In this document: one piece after another, positions 1-9,360 of the stretch
Position numbering within the stretch: position 1 is the first letter of the stretch
How the letters are laid out: each line of letters begins with the position of its first letter
Assembly: GCF_030515985.1 (NCBI RefSeq)
Contig: NZ_CP100376.1
Location: 156,765 to 179,674, forward strand
Direction of reading: 5' to 3'
DNA from: Corynebacterium accolens
Lineage (GTDB): Bacteria > Actinomycetota > Actinomycetes > Mycobacteriales > Mycobacteriaceae
DNA: 22,910 bases
The notes under the pieces: generated by a model
What the model saw: the letters and a program-made list of their open reading frames with translations, nothing else
What the model was told of the DNA's origin: nothing
Database searches by the model: none
Translations under genes and position numbers: made by a program

Positions 1-225
1 CGTGCGAAAACTGTCGATCCAGCTGATACGATTTGCTTCGGGTTACCGCGGGGTTAAGTGTTGCGCTTTTATCCTGCACGGTAAATCCCTGTCTTGTTCA
101 CGCTGATGTGCGACGGAGTCCGTGTTCAAGGCAGAGAGTTTGAGACGTCCATCGCACCACAGAAGCCAGCTATTGGCTGTGTGGCCCGAACACGGGAGAG
201 AACGCTGAGCGTTACAACATTGGCT
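1..225 (+). promoter_or_regulatory. Structured leader upstream of atpB
   Basis: I recognise no gene here. The first frame is open only to a stop at 55-57, which could be the tail of an upstream gene (atpI is the usual neighbour), but 18 residues are too few to tell. The DNA can form a hairpin at 157-184, with two 5-bp arms (CCACA/TGTGG and AGCCA/TGGCT) split by a small internal loop. A second, smaller hairpin lies at 201-213 (AACGC, TGA, GCGTT). No T-run follows either, so they are not intrinsic terminators. A purine-rich GGGAGAG lies at 194-200, just before the second hairpin. I see no convincing promoter. Confidence 0.4.
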
Positions 226-1026
226 ATGAAAGGGCACTTCCATACGCCCGATCTAGGTGAAGAATTCTTCCCGGGGCAAATTGATGCCGACCATCTGTTT
301 TTCGGTGACTTCGCCGACGGATGGTTCGCGCTTGATCGCCTGATGCTGATTCGCATTTTGATGACGCTAATTGTGGTGATCCTTTTCTGGGCTGCCTTTA
401 AGAACCCTAAGTTGGTTCCTTCTGGCATTCAGAATGTGGGCGAGAACGCGGTCGACTTCGTCCGCGTCCACATCGCCGAGGACATTTTGGGTAAGAAGGA
501 GGGAAAGCGATTCCTGCCAATTATCGCTAGCATCTTCTTCGCGGTTCTGTTTATGAACGTCGCGACCGTTATTCCGGGACTTAACGTCTCGCCCAACGGT
601 CGTATTGGTATGCCAATTGTGTTGGCAGCCGTTTCGTACATCGTCATGATTTACGCCGGCGCCAAGCGTTACGGCTTTGGTAAGTTCATTCGCTCCTCCG
701 TAGTGATTCCGAACTTGCCACCGGCATTGCACCTCTTGGTGGTACCGATTGAGTTCTTCTCTACGTTCATTCTGCGACCGGTTACCCTTGCAATTCGTCT
801 CATGGCGAACTTCCTTGCTGGACACATCATCCTGGTTCTTCTCTTCTCTGCTACGAACTTCTTCTTCTGGCAGCTAAATGGTTGGACCGTCCTGTCTGGG
901 CTAACCGTGGTCTTGGGCTTGGCTATGAGCCTGTTCGAGATTCTGGTTATCTTCTTGCAGGCGTACATCTTCGCTTTGTTGACGGCGGTGTACATCGAGT
1001 TGTCCTTGCACGCTGATTCGCACTAA
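226..1026 (+). CDS. atpB: ATP synthase Fo subunit a
   Basis: Subunit a is the membrane stator that forms the two proton half-channels against the c-ring of the F1Fo ATP synthase. The 266-residue protein has several long hydrophobic segments. The family signature around TLAIRLMANFLAGH carries the essential arginine, here Arg191. I chose the ATG at 226 because the protein then begins MKGHFHTP, which fits corynebacterial homologues as I recall them. The reading frame stays open upstream to 94, but that extension is not membrane-like. No Shine-Dalgarno sequence lies at normal distance; GGGAGAG at 194-200 is about 25 bases away with a small hairpin in between. It is the first gene of the atp operon seen here, followed by atpE after a 104-base gap. 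Confidence 0.96.
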   Translation: MKGHFHTPDLGEEFFPGQIDADHLFFGDFADGWFALDRLMLIRILMTLIVVILFWAAFKNPKLVPSGIQNVGENAVDFVRVHIAEDILGKKEGKRFLPIIASIFFAVLFMNVATVIPGLNVSPNGRIGMPIVLAAVSYIVMIYAGAKRYGFGKFIRSSVVIPNLPPALHLLVVPIEFFSTFILRPVTLAIRLMANFLAGHIILVLLFSATNFFFWQLNGWTVLSGLTVVLGLAMSLFEILVIFLQAYIFALLTAVYIELSLHADSH

Positions 1027-1080
1027 GGACGAGGTCGACGAGCGCGACCGAGTAATCCACCTAATTACACAACACTGACA

Positions 1081-1370
<290 letters not shown>

Positions 1371-1413
1371 AAGTACGAGTTTTCCAAACCGAAACTTTTA
1401 AGACGGGAGACCT

Positions 1414-1983
1414 ATGAATAACGTCGTTTATATGCTTGCAGCAGAGGGCGAGGAGAACCCAGGTTCGGGTAGCTTCTCCGTTCTTCTGCCCAAGAACTAT
1501 GACATTTTCTGGTCTTTGCTGTGCTTCATCGTAATTCTCTGGTTGTTCTGGAAGTTCGTGCTTCCTCGTTACACCAAGTTGCTCGAAGAGCGTGAAGACC
1601 GGATTGAGGGCGGCATGAAGCGCGCTGAGGCCCAGCAGGCCGAGGCCAAGGCTGCTCTAGAAAAGTACAATGCTCAGCTGGCTGATGCCCGCGCAGAGGC
1701 AGCCGAGATCCGCGAGCAGGCGCGCGAGCGCGGCAAGCAGATCGAGGCTGACGCGAAGAGCCAAGCGGAAGAGGAATCCCGCCGCATCGTCGCCAATGGC
1801 GAAAAGCAGTTGGAAGCTTCTCGTGCGCAGGTTGTTACTGAGCTGCGTTCCGAAATGGGACAGAACTCCATCAACTTGGCAGAAAAGATTCTGGGCGGCG
1901 AGCTTTCTGACGCCTCCAAGAAGTCCTCTACCATCGATGGCTTTTTGTCCGAGCTCGACTCTGTGGCACCGGCCGGAAAGTAG
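1414..1983 (+). CDS. atpF: ATP synthase Fo subunit b
   Basis: Subunit b is the peripheral stalk that holds F1 still against the turning rotor. In its 189 residues a short N-terminal stretch leads into one membrane helix at about 31-50, with aromatic and leucine-rich residues. A long, charged, alanine/glutamate-rich coiled coil follows to about residue 160, ending in a short variable tail. This is the standard single-chain form; no delta domain is fused to it, unlike the b-delta fusion of mycobacteria. GGGAG sits just upstream of the ATG. The stop at 1981-1983 is six bases before atpH, so the two are probably translated together. Confidence 0.96.
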   Translation: MNNVVYMLAAEGEENPGSGSFSVLLPKNYDIFWSLLCFIVILWLFWKFVLPRYTKLLEEREDRIEGGMKRAEAQQAEAKAALEKYNAQLADARAEAAEIREQARERGKQIEADAKSQAEEESRRIVANGEKQLEASRAQVVTELRSEMGQNSINLAEKILGGELSDASKKSSTIDGFLSELDSVAPAGK

Positions 1984-1989
1984 GCAACT

Positions 1990-2805
1990 ATGAAGGCAGC
2001 TAGCCGCGAAGCACTCGCGAACTCACAATCCCGTGTGGATGAAATCCTCGCTGGCGATAAGAACGTCGCTAGTGCAGTCCAAGCGGGCCTGGATATCTTT
2101 GAGGTCGCCGACGTTTTGGATGGGGACCGCGAATTGCGCGTGTCCTTCATCGACGTTGCAGCCCCGGCTGAAGCACGCAAGTCCTTGGCCGAGAATCTCT
2201 TTGGCTCCAAGATTTCTGCCGGTGCACTGAGCATCCTGCAGGAAGCTGCGGCGAACCAATGGTCTTCGCCGAAGGACTTCGTCAACGGGCTTGTATCCTT
2301 GGGCCGCCGCGCATTGCTGCGCGCAGCCGAGGCGCAGGGCCAATTGGGCCAGGTCGAAGACGAGCTTTTCCGCTTGGCCCAGATTCTGGACCGCGAGGGC
2401 GAGCTTACCCAGCTGCTTTCCGATCGAACTGCTGAATCCGCACGCAAGCGCGGATTGCTGGCAAACGTGCTCTACGGCAAGGTGACGATGTTTACTGAGG
2501 CGCTCGCGCTGCAGGCCATCAGCCGCCCAGAGCAGAACCCGATTGATGACGTAGCCGGATTGGCCGATACTGCAGCAGCCCTGCAGGATCGCACCATCGC
2601 GCGCGTTGTCGCTGCGGGTGAATTGAATGAAGGCCAGCAGGCAGTACTCGCTGAGAAGCTGGGCAAAATTTATGGTCGTGCGATGTCCATTCACTCTGAG
2701 GTTGACACCAGCCTCCTCGGTGGCATGCGCATCCGCGTCGGCGATGAAATCATTGACGGCTCGACGGCAGGCAAGATTGCCCGCTTCCGTGCCCAGATGG
2801 TGTAG
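1990..2805 (+). CDS. atpH: ATP synthase F1 subunit delta, long form
   Basis: Delta links the top of the F1 hexamer to the b stalk. At 271 residues it is far longer than the roughly 177-residue enterobacterial delta, as expected for this lineage. The extra length is N-terminal and looks like a second copy of the helical domain. Residues 35-50 (DIFEVADVLDGDRELR) line up with 124-140 (DELFRLAQILDREGELT), and AEARKSLAENLFGSKI (60-75) with residues 148-165. The C-terminal part, around SEVDTSLLGGMRIRVGD, is the classical delta signature. The gene lies six bases after atpF and about 60 bases before atpA. Confidence 0.95.
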   Translation: MKAASREALANSQSRVDEILAGDKNVASAVQAGLDIFEVADVLDGDRELRVSFIDVAAPAEARKSLAENLFGSKISAGALSILQEAAANQWSSPKDFVNGLVSLGRRALLRAAEAQGQLGQVEDELFRLAQILDREGELTQLLSDRTAESARKRGLLANVLYGKVTMFTEALALQAISRPEQNPIDDVAGLADTAAALQDRTIARVVAAGELNEGQQAVLAEKLGKIYGRAMSIHSEVDTSLLGGMRIRVGDEIIDGSTAGKIARFRAQMV

Positions 2806-2865
2806 CCGAAACGACAGAAACGATTTAAGTAAGTGCTGGAAGATACTACCGAGAGCAGGAAGAAC

Positions 2866-4506
2866 ATGGCGGAGCTGACGATCTCCTCCGACGAGATCCG
2901 TAGTGCGATTGCGAACTACACCTCGAGCTACTCCGCGGAGGCCTCCCGTGAGGAGGTCGGCGTGGTCATTTCGGCAGCTGACGGTATTGCGCAGGTTTCT
3001 GGCCTGCCATCCGTTATGGCGAATGAGCTGCTCGAGTTCCCCGGCGGCGTAATTGGCGTCGCACAGAACCTTGACACCAACTCCATCGGTGTCGTGGTCC
3101 TGGGTAACTACGAGTCCCTCAAGGAGGGCGACGAGGTTAAGAGGACCGGAGAGGTCCTTTCCATCCCCGTGGGCGAGGACTTCCTCGGCCGCGTTATTAA
3201 CCCACTGGGCCAGCCCATTGACGGCTTGGGCCCAATCGAAAGCGAAGAGGAGCGCGTCCTCGAGTTGCAGGCACCTTCGGTGCTGCAGCGCCAGCCGGTT
3301 GAAGAGCCAATGCAGACCGGCATCAAGGCTATCGATGCGATGACCCCGATCGGCCGTGGTCAGCGTCAGCTGATCATTGGTGACCGTAAGACCGGTAAGA
3401 CTGCGGTTACCATCGATACCATTTTGAACCAGAAGGCCAACTGGGAGTCCGGCGACAAGGACAAGCAGGTCCGTTGTATTTACGTCGCCATCGGCCAGAA
3501 GGGCTCGACCATCGCCAGCGTGCGCCGCACTCTTGAGGAGCATGGCGCGCTGGATTACACCACCATCGTGGCGGCCCCGGCTTCTGATTCCGCCGGCTAC
3601 AAGTGGCTGGCACCATTCTCCGGCGCTGCATTGGGTCAGCAGTGGATGTACCAGGGCAACCACGTCCTGGTCATCTACGATGACTTGACCAAGCAGGCTG
3701 AGGCTTATCGCGCAATTTCGCTGTTGCTGCGCCGCCCGCCGGGACGTGAGGCCTACCCAGGTGACGTCTTCTACCTGCACTCCCGTTTGCTGGAGCGCGC
3801 TGCCAAGCTTTCCGATGACATGGGTGCCGGCTCTATGACCGCACTGCCCATCATCGAAACGAAGGCGAACGACGTCAGTGCCTTCATTCCGACCAACGTC
3901 ATTTCCATTACTGACGGTCAGGTCTTCTTGGAGTCCGACCTGTTCAACCAGGGTGTGCGCCCGGCTATTAACGTCGGTGTGTCCGTCTCCCGTGTTGGTG
4001 GTGCGGCACAGACCAAGGGTATGAAGAAGGTTGCCGGTAACCTCCGTCTTGACCTTGCTGCATACCGCGACCTGCAGGCATTCGCTGCCTTCGCATCCGA
4101 CCTGGACGCTGCCTCCAAGGCACAGCTGGAGCGCGGCTCCCGCTTGGTCGAGCTGCTGAAGCAGTCCGAGTCCTCGCCGCAGCCGGTGGAATACCAGATG
4201 GTATCCATCTACCTCGCCGAGGCAGGCATCTTCGACGTCGTTCCCGTCGAAGACGTTCGCCGCTTCGAGGCCGAGGTGCACGAGTACCTCAACGCCAATA
4301 CTCCAGAGGTCTTTGAGCAGATCGCCGGCGGCAAGGCGCTGAGCGATGAGTCCAAGGAAGCACTCGAGGCTGCAGCCAAGGAGTTCGCTCCTACGTTCCG
4401 CACCTCCGAGGGCCACAACTTGGGCACCGAAGAGCCTGTAGATCCTTTGGACGAAAATGACGTGAAAAGCACCGAGCTCAACGTCTCCCGGAAGACGGCT
4501 AAGTAG
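2866..4506 (+). CDS. atpA: ATP synthase F1 subunit alpha
   Basis: Alpha alternates with beta in the F1 hexamer and binds nucleotide at non-catalytic sites. The 546-residue protein has the N-terminal beta-barrel, the P-loop GDRKTGKT at 172-179 and the alpha/beta family signature [18 protein letters not shown] chose the ATG at 2866 because AGGAAG lies about six bases upstream and the protein then begins [15 protein letters not shown], typical of corynebacterial AtpA. An in-frame GTG at 2833 would add 11 residues without support. The C-terminal extension ([11 protein letters not shown]) is also typical. A long open frame on the opposite strand is a codon-usage shadow. Confidence 0.98.
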   Translation: MAELTISSDEIRSAIANYTSSYSAEASREEVGVVISAADGIAQVSGLPSVMANELLEFPGGVIGVAQNLDTNSIGVVVLGNYESLKEGDEVKRTGEVLSIPVGEDFLGRVINPLGQPIDGLGPIESEEERVLELQAPSVLQRQPVEEPMQTGIKAIDAMTPIGRGQRQLIIGDRKTGKTAVTIDTILNQKANWESGDKDKQVRCIYVAIGQKGSTIASVRRTLEEHGALDYTTIVAAPASDSAGYKWLAPFSGAALGQQWMYQGNHVLVIYDDLTKQAEAYRAISLLLRRPPGREAYPGDVFYLHSRLLERAAKLSDDMGAGSMTALPIIETKANDVSAFIPTNVISITDGQVFLESDLFNQGVRPAINVGVSVSRVGGAAQTKGMKKVAGNLRLDLAAYRDLQAFAAFASDLDAASKAQLERGSRLVELLKQSESSPQPVEYQMVSIYLAEAGIFDVVPVEDVRRFEAEVHEYLNANTPEVFEQIAGGKALSDESKEALEAAAKEFAPTFRTSEGHNLGTEEPVDPLDENDVKSTELNVSRKTAK

Positions 4507-4556
4507 AGTTCAGCTCTCGCAATTAACCGTCTATATGAAAGAAGGGAGGAGAAACG

Positions 4557-5546
4557 ATGGCTAATCTTCGCGAATTGCGCGACCGCATCCGGTCCGTGAA
4601 CTCGACTAAGAAGATCACTAAAGCCCAGGAGCTCATTGCTACCTCGCGCATTACCAAAGCGCAGGCTCGGGTGGAAGCCTCTCAGCCGTACGCGACTGAG
4701 CTGACCAATGTTATGAACAGGTTGGCTGCAGCGTCGACGTTAGAGCACCCTATGCTGCGCGAGCGTGAAGACGGCAACGTCGCCGCGATTCTCGTAATCA
4801 CCTCTGATCGAGGCATGTGCGGTGGCTACAACAACAACGTCTTCAAGAAGGCAGCCCAGCTCAAGGCCCTCCTCGAAAGCAAAGGCTACGAGGTAGTTCG
4901 CTACGTCACCGGCAGCAAGGGCATCAGCCACTACAACTTCCGCGAGGAAGAGGTAGCGGGCAGCTGGGATGGTTTCTCTCAGGATCCAACCTGGGAGGGC
5001 ACCCACGATGTGCGTCGCCACATGATCGATGGCTTCGTTGCTGGTTCGAAGGGCACTACCAAGGGCCGCGAGGGCTTGCACGCGGAAGGTGAAGGCGCAG
5101 GTGTTACCGGCTTCGACCAGGTGCACGTGGTCTACACCGAGTTTGAGTCCATGTTGACTCAAACCGCGCGTGCGCAGCAGCTTTTGCCTGTTGAGCCGGT
5201 AGTGCAGGGCGAGGAGTACGAGATGGGTGACTCCGCACTGGAGGATCCGGAGCCGACGGAAAACATTTCCGCGGACTTCGAGTTCGAACCGGACGCGGAT
5301 ACCCTGATGGAAGCGCTGCTTCCGCAGTACGTCTCGCGTATCCTGTTTGCTATGTTCTTGGAGGCTTCGGCTTCCGAGTCCGCTGCACGCCGTACAGCTA
5401 TGAAATCTGCTACTGACAATGCAACCGAGATGGTCAATGACCTGTCTCGCGTGGCCAACCAGGCCCGTCAGGCGCAGATTACCCAGGAAATTTCAGAGAT
5501 CGTCGGTGGCGCTGGCGCGCTATCTGACAGCGCAGAAAGTGACTAG
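4557..5546 (+). CDS. atpG: ATP synthase F1 subunit gamma
   Basis: Gamma is the central shaft that turns inside the alpha-beta hexamer. The N-terminal helix (LRELRDRIRSVNSTKKITKA) and the long C-terminal helix (residues about 260-315, with SESAARRTAMKSATDNA) form the coiled-coil axle, and the globular Rossmann part includes TSDRGMCGGYN at 83-92. At 329 residues it exceeds the E. coli subunit (about 287). The extra material sits mainly in a glycine/lysine-rich loop at about 163-184 and an acidic loop at about 219-240. The start is fixed by a strong GGGAGGAG ribosome site. The stop is three bases before atpD. Confidence 0.97.
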   Translation: MANLRELRDRIRSVNSTKKITKAQELIATSRITKAQARVEASQPYATELTNVMNRLAAASTLEHPMLREREDGNVAAILVITSDRGMCGGYNNNVFKKAAQLKALLESKGYEVVRYVTGSKGISHYNFREEEVAGSWDGFSQDPTWEGTHDVRRHMIDGFVAGSKGTTKGREGLHAEGEGAGVTGFDQVHVVYTEFESMLTQTARAQQLLPVEPVVQGEEYEMGDSALEDPEPTENISADFEFEPDADTLMEALLPQYVSRILFAMFLEASASESAARRTAMKSATDNATEMVNDLSRVANQARQAQITQEISEIVGGAGALSDSAESD

Positions 5547-6995
<1,449 letters not shown>

Positions 6996-7005
6996 GGAGA
7001 GGCAC

Positions 7006-7380
7006 ATGGCTGACATCACCGCCGAATTGGTTTCCGTCGAGCGCTCATTGTGGTCTGGTCAGGCCTCCATAGTGACGGCTGAGACCACCGAGGGTGAGAT
7101 CGGCGTGCTTCCCGGTCACGAGCCTGTGATCGGTCAGTTGATCGACAATGGCGTAGTGACCATCCACCCAGTTGATGGCGCGCGGCGCGTTGCCGCCGTC
7201 CAGGGTGGCTTCCTCTCCGTTACCCAGGACAAGATTACCGTCCTCGCTGATTGGGCCATCTGGTCCGATGAGGTGGATGAGGCCCAGGCGGAAGAGGATT
7301 CCTCTTCGGCTCATGAGCTCACCAAGTCCCGCGGTGAGGCTGCATTGCGTGCACTTCGCCGCGCAGCAAAGGCTGAATAA
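7006..7380 (+). CDS. atpC: ATP synthase F1 subunit epsilon
   Basis: Epsilon sits at the foot of the gamma shaft, touches the c-ring and can restrain ATP hydrolysis. The 124-residue protein has the N-terminal beta-sandwich ([28 protein letters not shown]) and a short C-terminal helical region rich in Ala, Arg and Glu. The length is close to other actinobacterial epsilon subunits. AGGGAGAG lies about five bases before the ATG, ten bases after atpD. It is the last gene of the operon, with an intrinsic terminator 50 bases downstream. Confidence 0.95.
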   Translation: MADITAELVSVERSLWSGQASIVTAETTEGEIGVLPGHEPVIGQLIDNGVVTIHPVDGARRVAAVQGGFLSVTQDKITVLADWAIWSDEVDEAQAEEDSSSAHELTKSRGEAALRALRRAAKAE

Positions 7381-7430
7381 ACCTTGGATTGGTAGGAGAG
7401 GGCAGCAATAGCCGCCCTTCCTGCTCTCAG

Positions 7431-7464
7431 AAAAGCGCACTGGAATTTATCCGGTGCGCTTTTT
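7431..7464 (+). terminator. Intrinsic terminator of the atp operon
   Basis: Bases 7431-7443 (AAAAGCGCACTGG) pair with 7451-7463 (CCGGTGCGCTTTT) over 13 positions with one U-G wobble, around a seven-base loop. The descending arm runs into five T residues, and further T-rich sequence follows. This is a textbook Rho-independent terminator, 50 bases after the atpC stop. Confidence 0.9.
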
Positions 7465-7487
7465 CACGTTTTCTTTGCCTTTTCTTA

Positions 7488-7518
7488 TTGGCGCGGAGGC
7501 GGAATCAGGCGCTACAAT
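7488..7518 (+). promoter_or_regulatory. Candidate promoter of the DUF2550 gene
   Basis: TACAAT at 7513-7518 fits the corynebacterial -10 pattern, with TTGGCG at 7488-7493 as a possible -35. The spacer is 19 bases, slightly long. It lies just after the atp terminator and about 37 bases before the next start codon, where a new promoter is needed. Confidence 0.45.
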
Positions 7519-7554
7519 CCAAATAATTGTTCTTTCACTAACCAAGGATGGCGT

Positions 7555-8043
7555 GTGGAGCCCATGAATTCAACGGTTATCTCGGTGGTCCTGTGGGCCT
7601 TAGCGTTGGTGGTACTGCTGGTGGTCTTGCTGGCAGCCCTGCGATTTTTTACTCTGCGCTCGCGCGGAACCGCGGTGTTGTTGCGCTCAATGCCGGCAAA
7701 GGATAGCTTTTCTTGGCGCCATGGCGTGCTGCGCTATACCGGAGAAGTTGTTGAATACTTCAAACTGCGCTCCGTATTCCCGCGCTATAACCTGTGGTTT
7801 AACCGCCTCGACATCACCATTTTGAACTCTCGTTCTTTGGATGATGACGAGGCTTCTTTTATGTCTGATGCCACCGAGGTGGTGCACTTTAGCACCGGGG
7901 ACGCGGAATATGAGCTGGCTTCCGATGCCCGCGGAATCATGGCCTTCGAGGCCTGGGTAGAGGCGGCGCCGTCTAAGCGGCAACAGCGCTTTGATTACAA
8001 GCAGTTGCGGGAACGCGCCACCCGGCAGTCCAAGCGCCAATAG
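7555..8043 (+). CDS. DUF2550 family membrane-anchored protein
   Basis: This 162-residue protein has no known biochemical role. One hydrophobic helix at about 8-31 anchors it, followed by a basic patch and a cytoplasmic or extracytoplasmic beta-rich domain (RHGVLRYTGEVVEYFKLRS). The charged tail ends in QSKRQ. The family is a conserved actinobacterial one found directly after atpC, in line with the position here. I chose the GTG at 7555 because AAGGAT at 7544-7549 is spaced five to six bases from it; the in-frame ATG at 7564 would be about 15 bases away. It is probably transcribed from its own promoter after the atp terminator. nucS follows after 21 bases. Confidence 0.85.
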   Translation: MEPMNSTVISVVLWALALVVLLVVLLAALRFFTLRSRGTAVLLRSMPAKDSFSWRHGVLRYTGEVVEYFKLRSVFPRYNLWFNRLDITILNSRSLDDDEASFMSDATEVVHFSTGDAEYELASDARGIMAFEAWVEAAPSKRQQRFDYKQLRERATRQSKRQ

Positions 8044-8051
8044 CAACAGGC

Positions 8052-8064
8052 TAGGGTAGTACCC
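8052..8064 (+). promoter_or_regulatory. Possible leaderless promoter and palindrome before nucS
   Basis: TAGGGT at 8052-8057 fits the loose actinobacterial -10 pattern TANNNT and ends seven bases before the nucS ATG, the spacing expected if transcription starts at the ATG. The same stretch is a perfect 11-base palindrome, GGGTAGTACCC (8054-8064), touching the start codon. No good Shine-Dalgarno sequence or -35 box is present. Confidence 0.35.
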
Positions 8065-8757
8065 ATGCGCTTAGTAATCGCCCGTTGTTCAGTTGATTAC
8101 GTGGGACGGCTCGACGCCCACCTGCCCTTGGCGGACCGCCTGCTCATCGTCAAAGCAGATGGCTCGGTATCGGTGCATGCCGATGACCGCGCGTATAAGC
8201 CCCTCAATTGGATGACGCCGCCGTGTACGGTGAGTGAATCCGTCATCGAGGACGTGGATGGCAATGACACCGGCGAGGTGTTGTGGCTAGTTGAAAATCC
8301 GAAGGGCGAGCAATTGCGCATTACAATTGCGGAAATCCACGAGGATATCTCCTACGAGATGGGCGAAGACCCAGGCCTGGTAAAGGACGGCGTGGAGGCG
8401 CACCTACAGGAGCTTTTGGCCGAAAAGATCGACACCCTGGGCTCCAATTTCACCCTCGTGCGCCGCGAGTATCCCACGGCTATTGGCCCAGTAGACATTA
8501 TGGCTAAAGATGCCGATAACCGGAACGTTGCCGTGGAGGTCAAGCGCCGCGGTGGCATCGACGGAGTAGAACAATTAACCCGCTACCTTGAGCTATTGAA
8601 CCGCGATGAATTAATCGCGCCTGTATCCGGCATCTTTGCGGCGCAAGAGATCAAACCACAGGCCCGAACGCTTGCCGAAGACCGCGGCATCCGCTGCGTG
8701 GTTTTGGATTACCAGGAGCTGCGCGGACTCGAGTCGAAAGAATTGCGGTTGTTTTAA
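8065..8757 (+). CDS. nucS: Mismatch-specific endonuclease NucS (EndoMS)
   Basis: NucS cuts both strands at mismatches and is the core of the non-canonical mismatch repair of actinobacteria that lack MutS/MutL. The 230-residue protein has the N-terminal dimerisation/DNA-binding domain and the C-terminal RecB-like nuclease domain. The nuclease residues are visible: Asp144 in GPVDIM, Glu158 and Lys160 in AVEVKRR, and Gln170 in [12 protein letters not shown]. The last residues, LRLF, match the beta-clamp binding tail described for this enzyme. Length is normal. The start has no clear ribosome site; a TAGGGT box seven bases upstream suggests a leaderless message. The stop overlaps the next ATG by one base. 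Confidence 0.96.
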   Translation: MRLVIARCSVDYVGRLDAHLPLADRLLIVKADGSVSVHADDRAYKPLNWMTPPCTVSESVIEDVDGNDTGEVLWLVENPKGEQLRITIAEIHEDISYEMGEDPGLVKDGVEAHLQELLAEKIDTLGSNFTLVRREYPTAIGPVDIMAKDADNRNVAVEVKRRGGIDGVEQLTRYLELLNRDELIAPVSGIFAAQEIKPQARTLAEDRGIRCVVLDYQELRGLESKELRLF

Positions 8758-9041
8758 TGCCACGGCGAAATAGGCGAAAACCACAGGAATTCCGGCCACT
8801 GCCCAAGGACGGCTCCACCTTCTTTGGCTCGCAGACGGTCGAGGGCCCCAGCTGGACGCACGGGGAGCCGTATATCATGCGGCACATCGGGTCCGCGCGG
8901 GCGCAGAAGTTCTATCTTTGCCCGGGGTGTAACCAAAATATTCCGCCTGGGGTTGCCCACATCGTCGCCTGGCCGCGCGATACCGGCAGGCAGGGCGATG
9001 ACCGCCGCCATTGGCACCGGCATTGCTGGGAGCGAAGGTAG
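8757..9041 (+). CDS. Small zinc-finger-like protein coupled to nucS
   Basis: I do not know its function. The 94-residue basic protein starts on the last base of the nucS stop codon (TAATG), so translation is very probably coupled. It has a likely zinc site: CPGC at 55-58 and a histidine-rich HWHRHC at 85-90, giving a CxxC...HxxC pattern (Cys55, Cys58, His87, Cys90). The N-terminus is rich in Arg, Lys and Pro, which could suit nucleic-acid contact. Similar actinobacterial proteins are often labelled ATP/GTP-binding, but I see no P-loop here. Being tied to nucS makes a role beside DNA repair a reasonable but unproven guess. Confidence 0.8.
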   Translation: MPRRNRRKPQEFRPLPKDGSTFFGSQTVEGPSWTHGEPYIMRHIGSARAQKFYLCPGCNQNIPPGVAHIVAWPRDTGRQGDDRRHWHRHCWERR

Positions 9042-9051
9042 ACTTGCGGGC

Positions 9052-9360
9052 ATGATTGTTGCATTTTCAGTAGCACCCGCAGTGGTGGATAATGACTCCG
9101 GCGAGATGGCTGATGCCGTGGCGGAGGCGGTCCGCGTGGTGCGGGAATCCGGCCTGCCCAATGAAACCAACGCCATGTTTACCCTTGTAGAAGGCGAGTG
9201 GGACGAGGTTTTCGGCACTATTAAGAAAGCCACCGAAGCCGTGCGTGCGGTATCACCGCGCACCTCATTGGTTATTAAGGCCGATATCCGCGAAGGCGTG
9301 ACGAATCAATTGACAGATAAAGTAGACGCCGTGAATCGTCGTTTAGCTAAGGAGGATTAA
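9052..9360 (+). CDS. MTH1187/YkoF-type thiamine-binding protein (DUF77)
   Basis: This 102-residue protein belongs to the small ferredoxin-like family named after MTH1187, whose members form oligomers and are thought to bind thiamine or its precursors. Family features are the N-terminal strand IVAFSVAP, the segment SGLPNETNAMFTLVEGEWDEV and the C-terminal helix with DKVDAVNRRL. The ATG at 9052 gives the proper family N-terminus; the longer open frame upstream overlaps the previous gene. AAGG lies about 13 bases before the start. Its stop overlaps the start of the next gene (TAATG), so both are made together. No transporter or thiamine gene is nearby to confirm the ligand. Confidence 0.85.
   Translation: MIVAFSVAPAVVDNDSGEMADAVAEAVRVVRESGLPNETNAMFTLVEGEWDEVFGTIKKATEAVRAVSPRTSLVIKADIREGVTNQLTDKVDAVNRRLAKED
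9349..9355 (+). promoter_or_regulatory. Near-perfect ribosome binding site inside the preceding gene
   Basis: AAGGAGG lies four bases before the ATG at 9360 and is read as codons of the thiamine-binding-type protein. It fixes the start of the thioredoxin/TPR gene and suggests that this gene is translated strongly in its own right as well as by coupling. Confidence 0.8.

Noticed and set aside
1..57. Short open stretch at the left edge that could be the end of atpI
   Set aside because: Eighteen residues without any recognisable feature, so no assignment is possible.
94..225. N-terminal extension of AtpB by 44 residues
   Set aside because: The extension is polar and Arg-rich, unlike the family, and covers hairpin-forming leader DNA; the start at 226 gives the expected N-terminus.
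2023..4416. A 797-codon open frame on the reverse strand opposite atpH and atpA
   Set aside because: The forward genes are certain, and their strong codon bias leaves the opposite frame free of stops. The translation resembles no known protein and has no ribosome site.
7397..7430. Weak inverted repeat between atpC and its terminator
   Set aside because: Arms of only five bases with a large loop; the next hairpin explains termination.
8824..9051. N-terminal extension of the thiamine-binding-type protein
   Set aside because: It would overlap the zinc-finger gene for over 200 bases and adds an Arg/Gly-rich stretch foreign to this compact family.
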